The notes: a model not told the origin generated them from the sequence alone. Shown: positions 32,989-45,729, numbered from the stretch's first letter. The stretch: DNA of 64,000 bases from Ctena decussata (GCA_963989385.1 OZ022505.1:55369737-55433736), one strand, 5' to 3'. Numbers and translations: made by a program.

Positions 32989-34690
32989 TTTAGCTCGCCT
33001 GAACAAAAGTTCAGGAAGAGCTATTGTTGTCACCACGGCGTCGGCGTCAGCGTCAGTGTCCGCGTCGGCGTCCGGATTGGATGTTTTGGTTAAAGTTTTT
33101 TTTAAAGACCTATATCTCCTTAACCCATGGATGGATTCTTTTGATACTTGCACTGTAGTTAGATATTGGTCTAAGGTTTAACAGGGTACCACCCCCACCC
33201 CACTCCATGACCTTGATGTCAAGGTCATGGACTTAGAAAATTGGTAGTTTTTTGGACTGGATGTTTTGGTTAAAGTTTTATAAAGCCCAATATCTCCTTA
33301 ACCCATGGATGGATTCCTTTGATACTTGCACTAAAGTTAGATATTGGTCTAAAGTTTTCGAAGATACTACCCCCACCCCCCTCTGTGACCTTGATGTCAA
33401 GGTCATGGACTTAGAATATTGTCTTTTTATTGATTGGATGTTTTGGTTAAAGTTTTTTAAAGACATATATCTCCTGAACCCATAAATGAATTCTTTTTAT
33501 ATTTGCACTGTAGTTAGATCTACAGAGTACTACCCCAACCCCACTCAGTGATCTTGATGTCAAGGTCAGAGACTTAGGAAATTCTTGTCTTTTTTAAAGT
33601 TTTGTAATTGTATACTGATTCATAATGCTTTGCAGAGATTTAGTTTATCCTTGAACTGATGTTAGACTCTTTTTTGAGTTTTTACAAAACACCTTATACT
33701 TACCCCACTGGATGACCTTGAAGTCAAGGTCATCGACTTAGAATTTTGTCTTAAAGATTTTGGTTAAAGTTTAATATTTATGAAGACATAATTTCACAGT
33801 GCCACGATGATGGAATCAGTTGATACTAATACTTGGACTGATGTTAGATAATGGTTTTTAGATACATCCTAGCCTCCCCCCCTCCCCCCCCCCCCCCCAC
33901 GTCAGTTTTTTGTTACCTCGAGCTCATGGACTTTGAAATTTCATTTCATTTTTTTTTATTTTAAGACTTATTTCTGAGATTGTTTTTGTTTATAAATGTA
34001 TAAATGAGTTTTCATTATGGACATGCTTGTATGAAGTTTTATGCATAGCAGTCCACATAGCCCGTCAGTTTTTTTTTTTACCTCAAGCTCATGGACTTGA
34101 AATTTCATTTCATTTTTTTTCATTTTAATTTTATTTTAAGACTTATTTCTGAGATAGCTTTTGTATATAGATGTATAAATGTGTTTTCATTATGGACATG
34201 CTTGCATGAAGTTTTATGCATAGCAGTCCACATAGCCCCCCCCTACCCCCTACCCGTCAGTTTTTTTTTACCTCAAGCTCATGGACTTTGAAATTTCATT
34301 TCATTTTGATTTTATTTTAATTATATTTTAAGACTTACATGTATTTCTGAGATAGCTTTTGTTTATAAATGTATAAATGTGTTTTCATTATGGACATGCT
34401 TGCATGAAGTTTTATGCATAGCAGTCCACATAGCCCCCTCCCCCTTACCCGACTGTTTTTTTTTTACCTCAAGCTCATGGATTTTGAAATTTCATTTCAT
34501 TTTTTTTATTTTGATTTTATTTTAATTTTATTTTAAGACTTATTTCTGAGATAGCTTTTGTTTATAAATGAGTTGTCATTATGGACATGCTTGCATGAAG
34601 TTTTATGCATAGCAGTCCACACCACCATAGCGGCTGTGTGATGGGCAAGCACCAATTCAGGCGAGCTATGCTGTCAGGCGACAGCTCTTG
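32989..34690 (+). mobile_element. Tandem-array element A (Helentron/HINE-like)
   Basis: The 5' end is TTTAGCTCGCCTGAAC, whose terminal block forms a hairpin with GTTCAGGAAGAGCT; then come a GTCGGCGTCAGCGTC-rich module and two arrays: three units of about 176-180 bp (each with GGATGTTTTGGTTAAAG and CTTGATGTCAAGGTCATGGA) followed by diverged units, and four units of about 175-199 bp (each with GCATAGCAGTCCACATAGCC or a variant). The 3' end has TTCAGGCGAGCT, complementary to the 5' block, then the hairpin GCTGTCAGGCGACAGC and TCTTG before TT. No protein is encoded. The design matches non-autonomous Helentron derivatives (HINEs) and bivalve 'pearl' elements as I know them. Confidence 0.75.
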
Positions 34691-34744
34691 TTCTGTATAT
34701 GTGTCAAGTTGTGTTAAAATGCCAATATCTAAAGAAACACTAAA

Positions 34745-35478
34745 CAGATTTTGGTCAACTTAAACTAGAAAAAAATTGCAAAAGTTTTTTTTTTTTTTTT
34801 TTTTTTCCAAGTTTATGCGAATAGCTCACCCAAAATGGCCGTCGGCCGCTGTTACCTAAAATAGCAAAAATATCAAATTTACAATACTTCAACTTTGTGT
34901 CATAATCTTCCATGAAGATATCAAATGGTGGTGGGGGAGCATAAGTATCACCACTGTCCGTATGTACGTCCCCTTCCTACGTTCGGCGCGAAATAGCCTT
35001 TTTGTGCTGATGTCCCCTACCTACGTCCTGTACGTACATACAAAGATGGTTTCCGTTCGTTATCTTTTGAAAAGGTTTCTGTATTTGATCCATATTTTAT
35101 ACAAGAGTATAGAATCATAAAAATTAGGTCAAGTTTGATTTAGGGTAAAACCCATTATCATTGGAGTTATGACCCTCTTCTAACTTCATTTTCGGAAGAA
35201 AATTGGTTCCTGTTCGTTATCTATTGAGAAAATAAGTGTATTGGATTCATATTTTATACACATGTGTATTATCATAAAATATAGGTTAAATTCGATTTAG
35301 GGTAAAATTCACCAATTATTATAGGAGTTATGGTCCTGTTCAACTTCATTTTGGGCAGAATGCTTGAAAAGTTGCATGGATTTGAATCATTTTTTATACA
35401 AACATTCATAAACTATAGGTCAGTTTCGATTTGGGTGAAATCCACCAACTATTTTTGGAGCTATCGCCCTTTTTTCAA

Positions 35479-35516
<38 letters not shown>

Positions 35517-35520
35517 CAAT
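34745..35520 (+). repeat. Three ~150-bp units with a GTACGTCC module and poly(T)
   Basis: GTCCGTATGTACGTCC precedes units at about 35048, 35205 and 35340 that share TTCGTTATCT(A/T)TTGA, CATATTTTATACA, GATTTAGGGTAAAA and GGAGTTATG. The stretch ends in a run of more than 30 T (about 35482-35517). The arrangement resembles the tandem-array elements, but no paired termini were found. Confidence 0.55.
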
Positions 35521-36447
35521 ATGCTTGATTCCAGGCTAAATCTCTTTTAAAAAGTTACTTGTCCCTAGCTTTGTCCCTTGGAAATTGCATGGAATCCATT
35601 TCTATGGTAGGACACAGAATTTTAACCATATCGCAGAACTCCCGCCTTCCCCTTTCCCATCCCCTTCCCCGCTCACACACTCACACCCGTTCTACTCTGG
35701 ATCCACGCGCGATACATCTGCCAAAAGAAAACAGTACACCATGCATACTAATTTTACATATTCAATTATTCAAGTCTGTCTCTATCAAACTAGTTATCCA
35801 ATGGGCGCCAGTACCTTAAACGAGGAGTCATATTACTCAAGGCACTAGGCGACGTATCCGTGTCCTATGGACGCATTTTTGGTTATTTGTTTTGCAAATG
35901 ACCATCCAAGACAAAAACAAATAGCCAAAAATTTGAGACAATACTCTGACATGAACTTCGAAATAGATTTTGACCAAATAAGTGTCAAAATGAATTCATT
36001 AAGTTCTTAATAAAACTCACAAAGCAGGTGCGACATAGCATTCCGCCGAAGTCTTGTCTCACAATTTTAGGCATAGCCCTAGGGCGGTGAAGTAGGAAAG
36101 ATAACCCTTGAAGACAGACTTTCAATGGCAACAAAAAATGTATCTTACTGCGATAATTTCTAAAAGTTTCAACACGCTATTCTAAATAGAAATGGGACAA
36201 AAGTCCAAAACCCACTTTTCGGACTTACAAACTGCCATAACTTTGTCAGAAAGTATTGAAACTTGCCCAGCTGCATCAGCAACTTTCGATGAAAAATGTT
36301 AATAAAAAATTATCAAATTGAATGAAATTTGTTTATAAATGCTAAGGTATCGAAGGGAAACGAAGTGCTGACGGCATTTAACGGACGCGCAAGGACAGTC
36401 AGCCTAAACTTTTAATATCCCACGCCTACTTATATGGCGGGTTATAA
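35521..36447. other. No gene recognised
   Basis: Two overlapping frames of 86-87 codons (35559-35848) show no motif. A TTGGTTATTTGTTTTGCAAATG / inverse pair at about 35878-35930 forms a short hairpin. Nothing else assignable. Confidence 0.4.
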
Positions 36448-37841
36448 CAAGAGTTGTCAGAAGACAAAAAAGCGCGCCTAATGGGTTCCTGACTCTCAAG
36501 GTTACAAAGTATCCTGACTCAAGACATTGTTAACATAGTTAACCAGGGGTGAATGTGGTAGCTAGTGCACAAATGAAGTTTGCATCGGAAGCTAGACTAA
36601 GTCAGTTGTTCCCTTTGGCATACAAGGCCGACTTGTGTGCCACTATCTGGACACTTTGCGGACACTGAGGGTCGGGTCCTCGTGCACCAGACAGAGAGAT
36701 AGCAACTCAAGTCTAACTTATAATGCCTCATGGTGACAAAGGGTGGTTCCTAGTATGGGTTTTCACACATCCTTTATCCAGTTCTAAGTCTGTCTGATGA
36801 CACCTCCTTACCCTTTGCAGACTTCTCATGTTTCCTTTGGCCTCACCCCATAACCTCACCCCTAGTCTGAGCCAGTTGTCAAAGCCTGGTCTCCGTATAA
36901 ACTATATCATCTGTGATCATTATGTTTCTAACTCTCCAGGGCAGGTAATGGTACCAGACTTATGACTTTATTCCCATTTTTCAAGTGTTTAATATGACCT
37001 GTTATACATTCTGATCCCTGGCCCCACCCAGGGGAACTCTACCACAAAGTCAAAGATGTTGGTCTGGGTAAGTATCATACTACATCTAAACATTTTAGCA
37101 TATAAAAAAGTATCGAAGTTATGAGCTCGAAGAGAACTGCATATTCAAATTGCATAATTATTAAATAGTGTTAAAGGTATAAGGCAAAATCAATCAACCA
37201 TGAATAAAGGTCAAGGACACAAGAGTGCATAGATGCTTTGCTGCTGCTGCAACCCAATGATCCAGGGAAGGTTCTGGCCAAATACGAAACAGGTAGTGAT
37301 CTATAAATATTACAAGGTCATTCGCAATGTCAGGCTGATCCACTGTTAATTCATTAAATAGTGTTAGAGATATAAGGCAAAATCAGCAGACCGTGAATAA
37401 AGGTCAAGGGCACAGGCGTTAGCATGGATGCTTTGCAGCAGCTGTAATTGTAGGGATATGTTTTTGTCCAAGTATCAACTCTCTTTTCTCAAATGTATTA
37501 TTATAATTGAAAATATTGCCTTCAAAACAGTGCCAATGGGCAAAGTCAATAAACCGTAACATATAGGTCAAGGACACACAATTGTGTAATGCTGCTGCTG
37601 CTGCAGTTATATGGATGTATATATGTGTTCCAAGTATGATGATTGTAGCTGCTATAGTTTGTAAGATACAGACTTGAACACCCAGTTAAACGCAATTGTT
37701 AACATTGGTTAACCTGATCACGGACGCCGACAAAGACGCTGACGGGTACGCTAACGCTGACACTAACGCTAACGCATATTCGGTCTACGACGCCGGGGGT
37801 ATAGCATAAGCTCTCCTTTGCTTCGCAAAGGCGCGCTAAAA
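36448..37841 (-). mobile_element. Tandem-array element B (Helentron/HINE-like)
   Basis: On the minus strand the 5' end is TTTAGCGCGCCTTTGCGAAG with its hairpin partner CAAAGGAGAGCT, followed by a GTTAGCGTTAGTGTCAGCG module. Three units follow, seen on the plus strand at about 37183, 37378 and 37538 (CAAAATCA-CCATGAATAAAGGTCAAGG-type). At the 3' end AGGCGCGCT is complementary to the 5' block, then the hairpin TTGTCTTCTGACAA and CTCTTG before TT. No coding capacity. Confidence 0.72.
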
Positions 37842-38925
37842 AGGAGGCCATTACAGCCCTAACTAACTAAAAATTTGTAAGCAATAAATGTATTACGATA
37901 CAATGCACAATTTACATGTATTACTCTCTGGCCGACAAAAGCATACAGGAAGTTAGTGTTAAAACGCGGTAAAACAGCCATAAAATGTTTCATCTAATTT
38001 CATCATGGGGCAGATTATATACAGTAGAGGCCATTTAGAATATTTTGTAAATAAAGGTCTGTTTCACCTGGTGCTACAAAGAGTGACCGTTGTTGTGCAT
38101 TTAATTACTGATAGTGAACAGATTCCAACATTCCGAGTGTGCAATTTTATTTATTTCGTGTATTTCTTCCATCGAAAGGGTCTCGCGTAAACTCACTTTT
38201 CGTAACTTATTTAATAAAGTTCATATATTAATACGTATATACTATTATTTTGGCCGATTCAAACCGACAAATCATATATTATAATACCGAATTCATATAA
38301 TCGTAAAAGCATTGCCTATAGATCATAAAAGTATCATTTTTTCCATGCAAGGATATTATGCATTTAACAATAAATAAATGACTTTTTTTCTTCAGAAAGC
38401 TCGGCTCAATGCTATATAGCTATTTTTGTCTCGTTCTTAGTCAGCAACGCCTGACAGTTACGAACTCTGTGTGACATATTTACGTTGTAGAGGTTCTGCA
38501 TAACTTGTTCTCGCAACCAGTATACAAGTAATTTTACATCTTCATGTCAAGGAAATCTTTTAAAATATTGACAATCCTTAACTTGAAGGCACGGTAAATC
38601 AATTTTATTTTGCTCATGAGCTGCTATTCAACAAAGCGCCGATACCGAAATCCCAATTTGGATATACATATACCTATTTCGAACGTACTTTTTGTTTTAT
38701 CTTGACTTTATGATGAACGCCATATTGACCGTGATTTTGACACAGTAAATTCGCCTATTCTGGATGGTGACTATCTTCGTTCGGTTTACATCTTTCAACT
38801 TATTCGAATTATGTGACTGACTGTCCGTAATTAATTTTTACTTCTACTTAAATTTTCTCAAACAGGGCTATCGGTATCATAAACTTTGAAAAGGGCTATC
38901 GGTATCATAAATTTTAAAAATCGGG
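37842..38925. other. No gene recognised
   Basis: AT-rich, short frames only. Just left of the SINE, GGGCTATCGGTATCATAAA is duplicated (about 38866 and 38893). Confidence 0.45.
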
Positions 38926-39190
38926 GATGGTCCAGGTGGTGCGATGGTGCTGTGTGTAACTTCCAGTGCCGGGGCGTCTTACTGATTTGGAACATGGTAG
39001 GGCAAGGGCCTACTCTGCTTGCAGTAGGTGCGGGTGGAGGTTGTTTAGACATATTTCTCTCCTCTATCTCCTCTATCTATTTTCTCTCCTCTATCTATTC
39101 TCTTCATTATCCCACTCTTTGGGAGACGGCCCGATATAGACTGAAATACTGTCTCACAGAGCCGTTAAACCCAAATCAATCAATCAATCA
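38926..39190 (+). mobile_element. Most complete copy of the GGTGCGATGGTGC SINE
   Basis: CCAGGTGGTGCGATGGTGCT, TGCCGGGGCGTCTTACTGAT, GGGCAAGGGCCTACTCTGCT, a pyrimidine-rich CTCCTCTAT section, TTGGGAGACGGCCCGATATA and CTGAAATACTGTCTCA lead into an (AATC)n tail. The tetranucleotide tail suggests mobilisation by a LINE with a microsatellite 3' end rather than by the poly(A)-type LINE at 4 kb. Other copies: 4080-4125 plus 9619-9815, 18835-19043 and 49440-49525. Confidence 0.8.
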
Positions 39191-39237
39191 ACTTTGAAAA
39201 GCGTTTTTAAAATTCTATCACCACCATTTTGATTTTT

Positions 39238-40063
39238 TTAGCTCACCTGAGCAGGGTGAGCTTTTGGGATACCCTGATGTCCGCCGTACGTCCAGACGGA
39301 CGTCCGTCAATTTTTACTTGTGTACACTCTAGTGGGCACAGTTTTAATCCAATCTTTATGAAACTGTGTCAGAATATTAGTCTTTTAAAAATCTAGGCCA
39401 AGTTTGAAGTTGGGTATGTCGGGTCAAAAACTAGGTCACTAGGTCAAATCTTAGAAAAACCTTGTGTACGCTCTAGAGAGCACAGTTTTTATCCAAAGTT
39501 CATGAAACTTTGTCAGAATGTTTATCCGCATAATATCTAGGATAAGTTTGAAACTGGATTACGTCGGGTCAAAAACTAGGTCACTAGGTCAAATCATAGA
39601 AAAACCTTGTGTACCCTCTAGAGGACATAGTTTTGATCCAATCTTTATGAAACTTTGTCAGAATGTTTATCTTCATAAACTCTAGACCAAGTTGAAACTG
39701 GGTCATGTCGAGTCAAAAACTAGGTACACTAGGTCAAATCTTAGAAAAACCTTGTGTACACTGTAGACACTGGCGACTCTGCCATTTTCAGCTCACCTGA
39801 GCCTTACAGTATTTGTGTTAGCTTCCTCTGTTATCCATCCATAAACATTTTCAAACTTTTCTGAAACCACTGGGCAGACTAAACTCAAATTTCATATGGA
39901 GCCTGCACATGGGTTAAAGGATTGAAAGTTCTTCAAATGATCTTGGTCACATGACCAAGGTGGCCGCCATCCCCATGTATGGTAAAAAGTCATAAATCTT
40001 CACCAGAGCCAGTGAACTGATTAATGCTCAGGTGAGCGATTTAGGGCCACCATGGTCCTCTTG
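39238..40063 (+). mobile_element. Tandem-array element C (Helentron/HINE-like)
   Basis: It begins TTTAGCTCACCTGAGC with hairpin partner GGGTGAGCTT, then CCGTACGTCCAGACGGACGT, then three to four units of about 141-148 bp marked by ACCTTGTGTAC (39318, 39459, 39607, 39755) and AAACTAGGTCACTAGGTCAA. The 3' end reads GCTCAGGTGAGCGATTTAGG, the inverse of the 5' block, then the AGGGCCACCATGGTCCT hairpin and CTTG before TTT. No coding capacity. Confidence 0.75.
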
Positions 40064-40104
40064 TTTCATAAGTCGGATTAAAACCTCATTTGCAACAGGG
40101 CCTT

Positions 40105-40440
40105 TCGGAACCAGAATTTTATGGTGTCTTAGTCTTTAAATTCAAAAATAAATTGTTAGTACGGCTGATTTTTCTGATCAAAGTACGAAACGATGCAAAC
40201 GTAATGGAAGTAAAAAGTATGCAAAGACCAGGAACTGAAACAATCAAAATCCAAATCCAGCCCTCAAACCATAGCTGGAAACAACTAAGATTACAGATAA
40301 TCAAGATACAGAGAACATATGGCCAACCGAGTGAGCAGCTTGTTCCCAAAAGGTGGCCACTCAGCAACCCAAACCAAACCAAAAATAATAAGAACATACA
40401 TAAGGTAAAACATCACAGAAACTCTGACACCAAAAACTGC
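40105..40440. repeat. Rearranged copy of the FYGD-motif repeat
   Basis: The first part (40105-40200) is in plus orientation and encodes SEPEFYGVLVFKFK. At about 40206 the sequence switches to the opposite orientation and runs AAGTAAAAAGTATGCAAAGA onwards, matching the other end of the 16.5-17.3 kb copy. The middle ~500 bp is absent. This is either an inversion-deletion or two partial copies tail to tail. Confidence 0.7.
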
Positions 40441-40499
40441 GTAAATGTAATGCGACTGTTTAACCCCCCACTCCCCCTACCTCCACCCCAGTAGTTATT

Positions 40500-41100
40500 A
40501 CTGACCGTCCCAAGGCGCTACTTTCGTTGCGGTTGCATTTGGTTTGGTTTAAACAATATTTTATTCAAAGGTTTTATACATAAATATGAATAATAGAGTG
40601 AAGCAATACAGGATCTGACAGTAAGCGTAACGCTTATATGTAAGTCATCTCCTGAAACAATGGATATTATACAATGATTCTGAATGGCTAGTTGTTTCAA
40701 ACCAATATGAGAGAGAAAGAGAGAACGAGAGGGATTTAAACGAACATTAGTTCTGTAAGAGTTGAAATAAGAATAGTATCAAAATCGATTACACATGATA
40801 ACTTTGACATGAAATCATGATGGTTACAATAAAGTACAACATGCTTTCTGCAAACCTAGTCAACATGCTAGAAGCAAATGTAGTATAATTATTCGTTTAA
40901 ACGAATACAGGAATACATATAGATTGACAGAAAAAACTGTGAGACTCAGTATATAAAATAACAGAGAAAGGGGAAAGAAAGGAAAAAAATATATATACAG
41001 CTGACCGGTTCCCCCGCCCCTCCCCCCCCCCCTCCCCCCAAAAAAAAATACAAGATGATTCTTCACCCTGCAAAAGTTATATCTCGTAGAAGCAGACTAG
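40500..41100. other. No gene recognised
   Basis: Holds a C-rich tract (about 41010-41039) and low-complexity GAGA and A runs, with no other signal. Confidence 0.5.
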
Positions 41101-41910
41101 ATATAGTCTGGGTGCCGGGACGAGAACCCGAAAAAATAGTCCGCACAAATGTTTGATGCAGATTCTTATTATTTAGGATGTCCTTAACCAGAAACAAAAT
41201 GATGCCACCTTGGCATCCTTGGGGAAATCAAAATATTCAAGATGGCGTCCAAGATGGCCGCCGAGGGATAAATTCATAAAATCTTCTTAAATATAAGAGC
41301 TAGAAACATACTTTTGGTGGCAACATATAGGTTTTTGAGGTCGAGGAATCGATTAAGCATGTTAGAAATTATTTCAGACAAATCAGTTACAAAATGGCGG
41401 ACAAGATGGCCGCCAAAACATAAAAATCTCTATATCTTCTTAAGTATACGGGCTAGAAACATAATTTTGGTGTCTACATATGGGTTTTTGGGGCCAAGGA
41501 ATTGTTTTAACATGTTGAAATTAACTTAAAAGCAAACTGGTTACACAAAATGGCGGACAAGATGGCGGAAAAAGCAACGGTCACGGCATTAATTGTCGGA
41601 GAAATGCACTTTCCGATAGCAGAATTCTGGTTTGTGTATTCGAAACCCAAATTTTGCATGTATAAGATTGTTAAATATAAAAATTAAGTTATAAAAGTCC
41701 CATTCTAACAGTGTTTTAACAAGAGGGCCAAGATGGTTCACAAGAACCTAGTGCAGGCAAGGCCAGATAACCCGTTGACAAAGCTTTAGTCATTACAGAA
41801 AGCCGTTGTTACGAGTAACAATCTAAAGGTTACAAGAAATTTGTTATATTCTATAATCTATTTTACTTTCTTCAATTTAAATTCAGGTTAAGAAACTCTG
41901 ATATATATTT

Positions 41911-42161
41911 GTTGGTTGCTTGCGTCGTTTAAAATTACAGCTCATGGTCGGCAATCAGTAAGTGGTGTGAGTGTCGGAGGTTCGTGCCATGCCCACAGCC
42001 AGATTTTTAGCATCTGGGCGGTATGGAAAATTTACAAAATATTTGTTGGTTGCTTGCGTCGTTAAATTATAGCTCATTGTCGGCACTAGTGGTGTGAATG
42101 TCGCAGGTTCGTGCCATGCCACAGCCAGATTTTTAGCATCTGGGCGGTATGGAAAATTTAC
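41911..42161. repeat. 134-bp tandem duplication
   Basis: The unit starts GTTGGTTGCTTGCGTCGTT and includes GGTTCGTGCCATGCC and TTTAGCATCTGGGCGGTATG. The second copy starts at 42045 and has small deletions. Confidence 0.9.
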
Positions 42162-42164
42162 ATA

Positions 42165-43485
42165 TCAGACAAGATCATACTTACTTCAAAGCAGTAAGAA
42201 ATTTTGTAAATAGCTTTTGATTTTGTTTTGTATTTTCCCAGTTCTTTCAAGTATAAAGGCGACAGTACTACCCATGATTATAGACAGTTGACTACAAATT
42301 GTATATGCATATTTAAAATGTTTTAGCTTCAAAAGTGCATAATTGTCATGCCAGTTTGTGCAAGTATTCTTACCTGACTTAAACTTAACTAAATCTTCCG
42401 AGCAATGCTACCGGAAACATAATAGCATAAACTGGCTCCATAGATCCGTCAGCTTAGATCACCGTAACATTCAAACAGATTCTTCTCCAAAGCTGTTAGG
42501 CCGATCAAAATCACTTTTTGAGTTACTAGAGTAGTTGTCATAAGTACAGAAAACAGGGGGTTTGAATCCTATCTCTGACAGCAACTGAAAACGGCTATTT
42601 GTCGACTTAGGAAAAAATATGTACTGGTACCGGACTAGAATCAAGGATGGTCAAAAGACGGCACAAGGATAGATTTAGCCCGACCTTTCATAATAGTGCT
42701 ATGCCAAAGACACAATGAGAATCTAACAACCCATTGCTCCAACGGCGCAAAGGCTACTGGGATGATTTGATTTATAGCTATACTTCCATTTGTTTGAGAG
42801 AACGAAAATTGGTATGAATGCTTGCGGCCCAAGATGTCACTGTTTCATCTAAAAAGTCCTCTTCTCCTGAAACACTGAAGTACACATGAGTTGGTATTTT
42901 CATGTAATATTTCACATTCTTCAAAAGTTTTAAATATGTAAACATTGGGTCACATATGCCCCCAAACTCGGGGCACGTACTTTATAGAAACTGAATAAAT
43001 GACTTTGCATTTGGAAAAGAAAACGTAGATCTACAAGTAGAGTTAGAACCATCTCTAAAAGGGATTTTCCAAAACTGCAATACAGCATCCTGGCAGATTA
43101 AAACTGTGTCGCCAAAAGTTGTTTATTCCTGCTTCTAGCCCATACGCTGACTAACCATATGCTATAAGCGTAACACTGAGATAGTGTCAGCATAAAATCA
43201 AAGAAATGAAAGTGATTTTTATTAAGCTCCTGACAAAAGATCAAAGTAAAGATATTTTTTTCTGTTACGACTTGAATTGTTTCCTTCTGGATTATTTACC
43301 CCTGCTTAAAGGCTAATGTACAGAAAAAAAAAGTAAATCTATAAAGTCAGGGGAAAAAAGGACTTTTCTTACAAAACTTAAATCCAGCTAAGCAATCAAA
43401 GTAAAACAACCCTTTGTGCCAAGATCAAAATTTTGCCCCACTGCTTGGCTATTCGGGGTTCTACTGGTGCTTTTTTTTGCTCCAG
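42165..43485. other. Interior of the 41.1-44.8 kb element, no gene recognised
   Basis: Short frames only. GGGGGTTTGAATCCTATC at about 42556 looks B-box-like, but no A box is evident. Confidence 0.4.
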
Positions 43486-43489
43486 GATT

Positions 43490-43990
43490 TCATTGATGTT
43501 GTTTCGGAGGGATCTCCAGGTCGCGCAATACGTTGTTTCTGTCGAGTCCTCATATTTGATTCATCACAGGTTTTATCCTTGATTGATTTGCTGTCTGTGA
43601 TGATTCATTGATGGGTTGGGTACCCTTCATGCAGACCAAATGCTAACTAAATGTTTTGAACCACTGCAGAAGCAGAAGGCATGGGTTTGGTCCAAGTAAA
43701 ACTAGTTAACTTCCCTTTTGGTTCCTCAATGTTACGTGTCCTTGTGTCCGCTTGTCTGTGGCCTTCTAGCAATATGCTTACCTTATAGATGCCCAGTTTG
43801 CTTTCTGTTTTGTCCTATTTTAAACACTGATAAAAATAGGTAAAATAAATGTTACTGTTATTTTCAGTTGGGGTATCTGAATATCTGAGAGGGATGTTCA
43901 TTCGATTTACTATGCTTGTCTTTCGCGACTTTTTGTCATTTTTGTATTTTGGTTTTGAGGGCGGAATGTGGGGTCTGATTGCATTAGTTC
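43490..43990 (+). repeat. Diverged copy of the FYGD-motif repeat
   Basis: GGAGGGATCTCCAGGTCGCG, GATGATTCATTGATGGGTTG, AACTAAATGTTTTGAACCAC and TTTTGAGGGCGGAATGTGG appear in the order of 62150-62650, with a gap near 43760-43860. Confidence 0.55.
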
Positions 43991-44862
43991 CTGATCTCTG
44001 TCTATCATTTTTCTTTACCAAAAGGTACATACAGGGAATTATGAACATAAAGAAGCCATTAAAAACGACATTCTTAAAATAATAATGTATTATCGAGCTG
44101 CCAATGTCTTTCGATTGCGACTGAAATTTTCTAAACGGGACTGCCTGCCCATGCCTGGACTGGGCTTTTATGGATCATCATGGTCTCCTTGGTAATAACA
44201 CTATCAGATGCAAAATGAGGTCTTTATGAATTCGTTTTTTTTTTTTTTTTTTAAATTCATAGATCTTATAATTTCAAAATTCAGGGTTAAAAAACTTACT
44301 AAAGCCTGAATTCTGCTATCAAAAAGTGCATTCTTAAGACATTCAGCTCCGTAATCGATGCTTCGTCCGCCATTTTGTCCGCCATTTTGTGTAAGTTAGT
44401 GCCTAAAAGTAAATTTTAACATGCTTTATGGATTCCTTGACCCCGAAAACCTATATGCAGACACCAAACTCATGTTTCTAGCCCGTATACTAAAGAAGAT
44501 ATGGAGATTTAATGCTTTGGCGGCCATCTTGTCCGCCATTTTGTAACTGATTTGTCTGAAATAATTTTTGACATTCTTAATCGATTCCTCGACCTCGAAA
44601 ACCTATAAGTAGTCACCAAAAGTATGTTTCTAGCCCACACACTTTAGAAGATATAGAGGATTTTATCCCTTGGCAGCCATCTTGGACGCCATCTTGAATA
44701 TTTTAATTTCCCCAATGATGCCAAGGTGGCATCATTCAGTTTCAGTGCACGGACATGTTGGTGAACACATTTGTGCAAAAACATTTTGTGCGGACTATTT
44801 TTTTGGGTTGCACCCAAAATCTCCATTTGGCAACCAGACTAATAGTAATGATGCGAATTTTC

Positions 44863-45729
44863 TTAACTATTAATAAATTTACCTGACTTTATAATGAATT
44901 CTTGAACTTGTAAAAATAGACTCTCGCTTACATGTGATGGTTCATTTTCTTTTCCAAATAACAAATCGTGAGTTGTGAAGTTCGGGAGATCATTCGGTAA
45001 GTATAAATTCCTAGCGACTGTGTATCTCGGACAAGTAAAAAAGAAATGATATGAACTCTCGAAGCCACCACATAGGCAAGACGGACTGGGAACAATGTTT
45101 TTCTGGTAAAGATGGGAATTTAGAGAGCTACATTCCAGTCTTAGTCTAGTGTTGAGTATCTGTCCAATCCGTGAACCAACGTTATAATATTTTGGGGGTC
45201 TCTTTATGTTTTTATTCAACTGATACTTAAAAGAAACTACGGATGGGGCCTGTTTAACTTCATCTGAGAGAGAATTCCAAGCACGGATAGTAGATGGGAA
45301 GAAAGAATTATAGAAAAGATTTGTATTAGAGGATAGTGTCTGGATATGGTTAGCATTTCTAAGATTGTATGAAGTAGTTTGTTGAACTAACGGCGGCAAA
45401 AGATCACGTAGATAATCAGGTGCGAGACCGTTCATTATTTTATAAAAGATAATCAATTTATGCTTATTTCGTCGGTTTTGTAATGATTCCCACCCAAGGT
45501 CATCAAGCAATTTCTGAATGCTACAAAGCTTAGTAGAACCAGCAACTGTCCTGGTTGCTTCTATATGTACGGCCTCTAACTTTTGTTTAGTTTCAATAGA
45601 AGCATTATCCCAGACTGAGTCACAATACTCAAGTAAGGGTCCTATGAAGGAAATATACATTTGTTCTAATGCTTTACGGCTTATCCTAAATTTGAGTGCT
45701 CTCATGAGATTAAGTCTTACCCACGCCTT
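44863..45729 (-). pseudogene. CR1/Jockey-like LINE: C-terminal part of the reverse transcriptase protein
   Basis: A 280-codon frame from ATG at 45705 plus eight upstream in-frame codons (KAWVRLNL). It includes RALKFRISRKALEQMYISF, IGPLLEYCDSVWDN, the CLCGGFESSYHFFFTCPRY cysteine-histidine cluster, and a stop at 44863. This is the thumb and C-terminal region of a CR1/Jockey-group ORF2. The frame is intact; it stops at a codon boundary at 45729 because an element is inserted there, and the preceding part of the protein resumes at 47456. Confidence 0.9.

Larger units (their letters stand above)
41105..44837. mobile_element. 3.7-kb element with ~590-bp inverted termini
   Basis: The left terminus (41105-41695) starts TAGTCTGGGTGCCGGGACGA and the right terminus (44250-44837) ends with GGTTGCCAAAT... 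GGCAACCAGACTA in inverse sense. Both carry AAATAGTCCGCACAAA, ATGATGCCACCTTGGCATC and repeated ATGGCGGACAAGATGGC units about 150 bp apart. Flanking ATA on each side may be a short target duplication. The 2.55-kb interior has no transposase frame and includes a tandem duplication (41911-42161) and an FYGD-repeat copy (43490-43990). The right end lies 25 bases beyond the stop codon of the minus-strand LINE. Confidence 0.72.

Noticed and set aside
35482..35517. Poly(T) run as the poly(A) tail of a minus-strand retroelement
   Set aside because: No reverse-oriented LINE or SINE body or target duplication could be found next to it.
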